Shown here one piece after another: positions 60,411-64,000 of a DNA stretch of 64,000 nt. Location: positions 1 through 64,000 of the forward strand of contig NZ_JBEVTG010000004.1 of NCBI RefSeq assembly GCF_040513375.1. Direction: 5' to 3'. A model generated the notes under the pieces. The model was not told the origin of the DNA. It searched no databases and saw nothing but the letters and a program-made list of their open reading frames with translations. The translations under genes and the position numbers were made by a program. The stretch comes from Flagellimonas_B algarum (GTDB taxonomy: Bacteria > Bacteroidota > Bacteroidia > Flavobacteriales > Flavobacteriaceae). Position 1 is the stretch's first letter; each line of letters starts with the position of its first letter.

Positions 60411-60959
60411 ATGAGGTCGTTGTTCCCTGTTTTGATGCTAGCTGTACTGCTTACCCAAGCTTGTGTCGAGAAGAAGAAAGAGTCGCAGACCGTCAGTGTA
60501 TCCGATAGCGAGACCCCGGTGACCTCCGACAACGCCAGGTTGCCATTTCCTGTTTATGACTACGAAGGCCTTGAACCGCTGCTTCGGCAAGAGAACGATA
60601 CCACCTACATCGTCAACTTCTGGGCTACCTGGTGCAAACCTTGTATCGAAGAAATGCCCTATTTCGAAAAAACGTATGCCGAACGCAAATCGGAGAAAGT
60701 CGCCCTGGTTTTCGTGAGTCTCGATATGCCCTCGATGTGGCAGAAACGATTAGTACCCTTTGTCGAGAAGAAAGGCCTGAAAGGCCAAGTGGTGATTTTG
60801 GATGACACCAAAATGAATGACTGGATCCCCAAGATAGCTCCCGATTGGGGTGGGGGTATCCCGGCAACCTTGATTTATAATCGCGATCAGCGGCAATTCT
60901 ATGAACAAGGCTTTACCTATGAAACCCTGAACAGTGAACTTGAAAAATTTATACGATGA
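60411..60959 (+). CDS. TlpA-like thioredoxin-fold lipoprotein
   Basis: 182 residues from ATG 60411 (a GTG 42 bases upstream is in frame but adds non-conserved residues). Lipobox LLTQAC (Cys ~17). Thioredoxin-fold with redox motif NFWATWCKPCIEEMPYF (CxxC ~71-74) and cis-Pro in GGGIPATLIYN (~157). Probably a periplasmic disulfide reductase. Overlaps the next thioredoxin-fold gene by 4 bases; the pair may pass electrons or act on common targets. Confidence 0.9.
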   Translation: MRSLFPVLMLAVLLTQACVEKKKESQTVSVSDSETPVTSDNARLPFPVYDYEGLEPLLRQENDTTYIVNFWATWCKPCIEEMPYFEKTYAERKSEKVALVFVSLDMPSMWQKRLVPFVEKKGLKGQVVILDDTKMNDWIPKIAPDWGGGIPATLIYNRDQRQFYEQGFTYETLNSELEKFIR

Positions 60960-61573
60960 AACTTAAACACTATTTCTCCCCACTACTCTTAACAATGGTC
61001 CTCATTGGTGCCATGGCTTTTACGACAAATCCTTATAAAGGGTATTCGATCGGGGATGCGGCAACGGATTTTTCTTTGCAAAATGTGGATGGGAATAGGG
61101 TATCACTATCCGATTTCGAAACCGCCAAAGGCTTCTTGGTCATTTTTACCTGTAATACCTGTCCGTATGCGGTGGCCTACGAAGACAGGATCATTGCCCT
61201 TGATGCCAAATACAAACCGATGGGGGTTCCGGTAATCGCCATCAATCCGAATAATCCGGCGGCAAAACCCGGCGATAGTTTCGAAGCCATGAAGGTCAGG
61301 GCCCAAGAAAAAGGGTTCACCTTTCCCTACCTCCTTGATGACGGTCAAACCATATATCCACAGTACGGTGCCACCCGCACACCACATGTCTATTTATTGG
61401 AACGTACGGACGAAGGAAATATAGTGCGGTACATCGGCGCCATCGATGACAACTATCAAGATGCAGCACAGGTCGAAGAGAAATATGTAGAAAACGCGGT
61501 CGATGCCATGCTGGCCGGTGAAGAGATCGAGCTTACGATCACAAGGGCCATCGGATGTTCGATAAAAGTATAA
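60956..61573 (+). CDS. Thioredoxin-family / AhpC-TSA-like exported protein
   Basis: 205 residues with signal peptide (LLLTMVLIGAMAFT). Peroxiredoxin-like thioredoxin fold: IGDAATDFSLQNVDG (~32), FTCNTCPYAVAYEDRI (CxxC ~63-66), and ATRTPHVYLLER (~139). The extra Cys in RAIGCSIKV at the C-terminus is noted. Exact reaction unknown. Its own terminator follows. Confidence 0.88.
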   Translation: MKLKHYFSPLLLTMVLIGAMAFTTNPYKGYSIGDAATDFSLQNVDGNRVSLSDFETAKGFLVIFTCNTCPYAVAYEDRIIALDAKYKPMGVPVIAINPNNPAAKPGDSFEAMKVRAQEKGFTFPYLLDDGQTIYPQYGATRTPHVYLLERTDEGNIVRYIGAIDDNYQDAAQVEEKYVENAVDAMLAGEEIELTITRAIGCSIKV

Positions 61574-61592
61574 TACGAAAAATACGTAGTTT

Positions 61593-61623
61593 TAGGTCCG
61601 GGGTTATGCTCCGGACTTTTATT
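61593..61623 (+). terminator. Terminator after the AhpC-like gene
   Basis: Stem AGGTCCGG / CCGGACTT (one G-T pair), loop GGTTATGCT-like, then TTTTATTTT, 20 bases after the stop codon. Confidence 0.8.
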
Positions 61624-61650
61624 TTGAGCAAATTAAAATTGACGAAACAC

Positions 61651-61959
61651 ATGGATTTAAGCCAAGAAGAATGGGCGGCCCAATTAGCCGATGATCAAAA
61701 CGCGGTCATTCTCGATGTCCGCACTGCCGATGAAGTGGAAGAAGGATACATCCCAGGGTCACAAAACATAGATATTTATATGGGTCAAGGGTTCCTTGAT
61801 GCCCTTGCCGAATTGGATACGTCTAAGAACTATTACGTCTATTGCCGTTCAGGAAACCGGAGCAGTCAGGCTTGCGCCATCATGAACAGCCAAGGTTTCG
61901 GGCAAACGTTCAATTTAGAAGGGGGCTTTATGGCCTGGGAGGGCGAAGTAGCCGAATAA
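61651..61959 (+). CDS. Rhodanese-like domain protein
   Basis: 102 residues from ATG 61651. Single rhodanese domain with VILDVRTADEVEEGYIPGSQ (~19-38) and active-site Cys in YVYCRSGNRSSQACAIM (~63). Small cytosolic sulfurtransferase; accepts sulfane sulfur from an unknown donor. No signal peptide, unlike its neighbours. Confidence 0.92.
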   Translation: MDLSQEEWAAQLADDQNAVILDVRTADEVEEGYIPGSQNIDIYMGQGFLDALAELDTSKNYYVYCRSGNRSSQACAIMNSQGFGQTFNLEGGFMAWEGEVAE

Positions 61960-62033
61960 ACTTACTGCTCGCACCCGTTGCGGTTATCTCGGTTTATTTT
62001 GGTCTTTTGACGTAATCGAATCGAGATGCCACC

Positions 62034-63317
62034 ATGAAAGAAGCGCTACTCCATTATGTATGGGCTTCCCATCGTATTCCCAAGAAGGAACTGTTCACTA
62101 CCGAAAACGAGGTGTTGGAAATCCGCAATACGGGTCAGCACAATCATGCCAGTGGTCCTGATTTTTTCAATGCCCGGGTAAGCATCGATGGTCAGGAATG
62201 GGGTGGAAACGTGGAAATTCATCGAAATGCTTCCGATTGGTATGCCCACGGCCATGAAAAAGATCCCAACTATGATAATGTGGTCCTGCATGTCGTCTGG
62301 GTTGATGACGTCGCCATATTCCGACGTGATGGCAGCCGCATCCCGACGCTGGAATTAAAGCGATTCGTGGGATCCGATCTGTTATCGCGTTATCAAAGGG
62401 TTTTCGAAAACCAACAGGTTCGGTTCATTCCCTGTGAACGTAATCTGAAAGCCGTTCCCCATGATGTGGTGTCGATATGGCAACAGCGGCTTTATGTCGC
62501 CCGCCTTTTAACGAAATCAGAGGAGATCAAAACCTCGATGGAGGCGACCCAAAACCATTGGGAGGCGATTTTGTTCCGTTCCTTGATGAAAGGGTTCGGT
62601 CTGAATAAGAACGGGGGGGCTTTTAAGGCCCTTGCCGAACATCTTGATTTTTCACTGATCAAGAAGTTGTTCCATCGTCCCTTTTCTTTGGAAACGCTGT
62701 TGTTCGGTTTGGCCGGGTTTTTGGAAAATGAAAAGGCGCATGATCCTTATTTTTTAAAACAGGTAGCCCATTACCGCTTTTTGAAGAACACCTATGGTAT
62801 ACGGCCTTATCTTGGTCCACGACCTGAGTTCTTTGGATTGCGACCCGCCAACTTTCCCACCATACGCTTGGCACAGTTGGTACAGCTCTATGCCCTTCGG
62901 TCCGATTTGTTCCAAAAGGTGATGCGAATGAACAACCTAAACGATTTTTACGACTTGTTTCGGGTGTCGGTATCCGACTATTGGAAAACCCACTACACTT
63001 TTGGCAAGCTTTCGGCCAAAAGGAACAAGCAGGTTTCTAAAACCACCGTCCATTTGTTGATCGGCAATACCATAGTACCCCTGAAGTTGATGTATGCCCA
63101 ATCTAGGGGAAACGATATCTCTGAAGAGGTAATTGGGTTAATGCGGACCTTACCTCGGGAAAAGAACGGTATTCTCGATCAATTCGAAACCATTGGGCTT
63201 TCGGCTAGCAACGCCTTCGAAAGCCAGGCGAATTTGGGCCTTTACCATGACTACTGTTCCAAAGGGCGGTGTTTGCAATGCAGCATCGGAATTCATTTAC
63301 TAGGAAGAAAACGCTAA
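62034..63317 (+). CDS. DUF2851 family protein
   Basis: 427 residues, a Bacteroidota family of unknown function. Matches include LEIRNTGQHNHASGPDFFNA (~27), GGNVEIHRNASDWYAHGH (~58-75), LHVVWVDDV, and a Cys cluster at the C-terminus, YHDYCSKGRCLQCSIGIHLL (three Cys). The N-terminal GPDFxNA plus WGGNVEIH motif suggests a nuclease-like metal site, which I infer only from the pattern. Starts a run with pspC and a channel gene. Confidence 0.88.
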   Translation: MKEALLHYVWASHRIPKKELFTTENEVLEIRNTGQHNHASGPDFFNARVSIDGQEWGGNVEIHRNASDWYAHGHEKDPNYDNVVLHVVWVDDVAIFRRDGSRIPTLELKRFVGSDLLSRYQRVFENQQVRFIPCERNLKAVPHDVVSIWQQRLYVARLLTKSEEIKTSMEATQNHWEAILFRSLMKGFGLNKNGGAFKALAEHLDFSLIKKLFHRPFSLETLLFGLAGFLENEKAHDPYFLKQVAHYRFLKNTYGIRPYLGPRPEFFGLRPANFPTIRLAQLVQLYALRSDLFQKVMRMNNLNDFYDLFRVSVSDYWKTHYTFGKLSAKRNKQVSKTTVHLLIGNTIVPLKLMYAQSRGNDISEEVIGLMRTLPREKNGILDQFETIGLSASNAFESQANLGLYHDYCSKGRCLQCSIGIHLLGRKR

Positions 63318-63325
63318 TTTTGGGT

Positions 63326-63553
63326 ATGCGATGGTTTTATGATCTACTCTATTATTTGCAGAAACGCGGTTTTGAAGTGTGTGAGCGCATTGCCGAACGG
63401 TTCGGGATCCGGGCTAGGGTAGTGCGAACTACCTTCATCTATTTGACGTTTGCCACCCTGGGTTTCGGTTTTGCACTTTATTTGTTTATCGCATTTTGGC
63501 TGCGCATCAAGGATTTGATTTATACTAAACGGACTTCCGTATTCGATTTATGA
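63326..63553 (+). CDS. PspC-domain small membrane protein
   Basis: 75 residues from ATG 63326 (MRWFYDLLYYLQKRGFEV). One PspC-type domain: CERIAERFGIRARVVRTTFI (~19) and a membrane segment FATLGFGFALYLFIAFWL (~43-60). Short single-helix PspC proteins of this kind occur in many Bacteroidota. Stop codon overlaps the next start (ATGA). Confidence 0.85.
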   Translation: MRWFYDLLYYLQKRGFEVCERIAERFGIRARVVRTTFIYLTFATLGFGFALYLFIAFWLRIKDLIYTKRTSVFDL

Positions 63554-64000
63554 CCATACTGAGACTTTTCCGATCTAAAATTGCCTTGGCCTTGACCCTC
63601 ATGGTCATGGTTTTTTTGATCGGGGTAGTGGGTTATCGGCTAGTGGCTGATTTTTCGTGGGTCGAGGCGGTGTATATGACCATTATTACGGTAACGACGG
63701 TCGGTTTTTCAGAAGTGCGCCCACTTGATGCCGATGCCCAAGTGTTTACCATATTCTTGATCGTCAGCAGCGTTTTTATTTTCGGTTTCGCCATTTCGGT
63801 GGTCACCGAGTATTTATTGGGTAGAAACTCCCTACAGAATTTAAAGCAGAAAAAGGTGAAAAAAGCAATTGAAAACCTCAGTGAACATGTGGTGGTCTGT
63901 GGCTATGGCCGGAATGGCCGACAAGCGGCCGAAAAACTGAATGCCTACAAAAAACCGTTTGTAGTGATCGAGAAGAACAAAGAGATCATTGAAAAGAACG
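63550..64000 (+). CDS. Potassium channel with TrkA-N domain (partial, 3' end outside window)
   Basis: At least 150 residues; the frame is open to the window edge. Two membrane helices (~10-33 and ~62-85) frame a pore loop with the filter TVTTVGFSEVRPL (~49-61), where the canonical TVGYG reads TVGFS. After the second helix a linker leads to the TrkA-N (RCK) Rossmann domain, VVVCGYGRNGRQAAEKL (~113). Two-helix channel subunits of this type gate potassium in response to cytosolic ligands or NAD(H). Overlaps pspC by 4 bases. Confidence 0.85.
   Translation, partial: MTILRLFRSKIALALTLMVMVFLIGVVGYRLVADFSWVEAVYMTIITVTTVGFSEVRPLDADAQVFTIFLIVSSVFIFGFAISVVTEYLLGRNSLQNLKQKKVKKAIENLSEHVVVCGYGRNGRQAAEKLNAYKKPFVVIEKNKEIIEKN

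Noticed and set aside
63315..63322. TAATTTTG as a promoter for pspC
   Set aside because: It overlaps the upstream stop codon, lies 3 bases from the ATG and has no -33 element; likely chance.
1..64000. tRNA, rRNA, CRISPR arrays, insertion sequences, prophage or integrase genes
   Set aside because: Searched by eye in all gaps; gaps are short and none shows cloverleaf-like, repeat-spacer or transposase patterns.

Overview
This window reads as a chromosomal segment of a marine-type member of the Flavobacteriaceae (Bacteroidota). The signs are Bacteroidota promoters (TTG, 18-20 bases, TAnnTTTG), almost no Shine-Dalgarno sequences, a split bTHX ribosomal gene, Calx-beta/cadherin-like secreted proteins, Flavobacteriia-specific families (DUF2851, LUD next to FtsH, MarR-nitroreductase-YceI) and dense, mostly overlapping genes. 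I see no tRNA or rRNA, no CRISPR array, no insertion sequence or prophage. Genus cannot be fixed from this alone.

Layout. 1-1731: 5' part of a large secreted Calx-beta protein (minus), then a 404-base divergent gap with repeats before clpP. 2.1-7.2 kb: clpP, kmo, Nif3 plus a coiled-coil protein whose zinc ribbon is worn out, lpxK. 7.2-11.3 kb (minus): lipA, gap and a hybrid sensor kinase, probably one operon. 11.4-13.6 kb: two ECF-like sigma factors, an RskA-type anti-sigma factor and a small Cys-rich membrane protein. 13.7-20.7 kb: aminotransferase-murB, a two-lobed aspartyl protease with PDZ domain, DUF1573, valS. 20.8-28.1 kb (plus): a membrane methyltransferase-like protein, then a tight six-gene run: metallo-beta-lactamase fold, dienelactone hydrolase, GH109-like oxidoreductase-fold hydrolase, GHMP sugar kinase, sugar nucleotidyltransferase, sterol desaturase. 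28.1-32.8 kb (minus): rsfS-ftsH-LUD-cdsA-psd-ACBP, followed by birA on plus. 33.6-39.3 kb: pyrE, NUDIX, M14 peptidase, response regulator, PAS kinase. 39.5-47.8 kb: coaD, ddl, PASTA-rluD, yaaA, bTHX, a uracil-DNA-glycosylase-like gene, ppc. 48-52 kb: acyltransferase, M20 peptidase, sensor kinase.

52.1-58.6 kb (minus) is a complete tryptophan operon, trpE-G-D-C-F-B-A, every gene overlapping or nearly touching the next. Directly upstream lies an unannotated 17-residue leader peptide with three consecutive Trp codons, behind a full Bacteroidota promoter and before a strong terminator: a textbook attenuator layout. It is the strongest regulatory find of the window.

58.6-60.3 kb (minus) is a marR-nitroreductase-yceI operon with a palindromic operator on its promoter. 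60.4-64 kb (plus) holds two thioredoxin-fold proteins, a rhodanese, DUF2851, a PspC-domain protein and the start of a TrkA-type potassium channel that runs off the window end. Most genes are core metabolism; the less ordinary parts are the trp attenuator, the sugar-handling cassette, the clpP upstream repeats, the degenerate zinc ribbon and several very tight divergent or convergent gene pairs.
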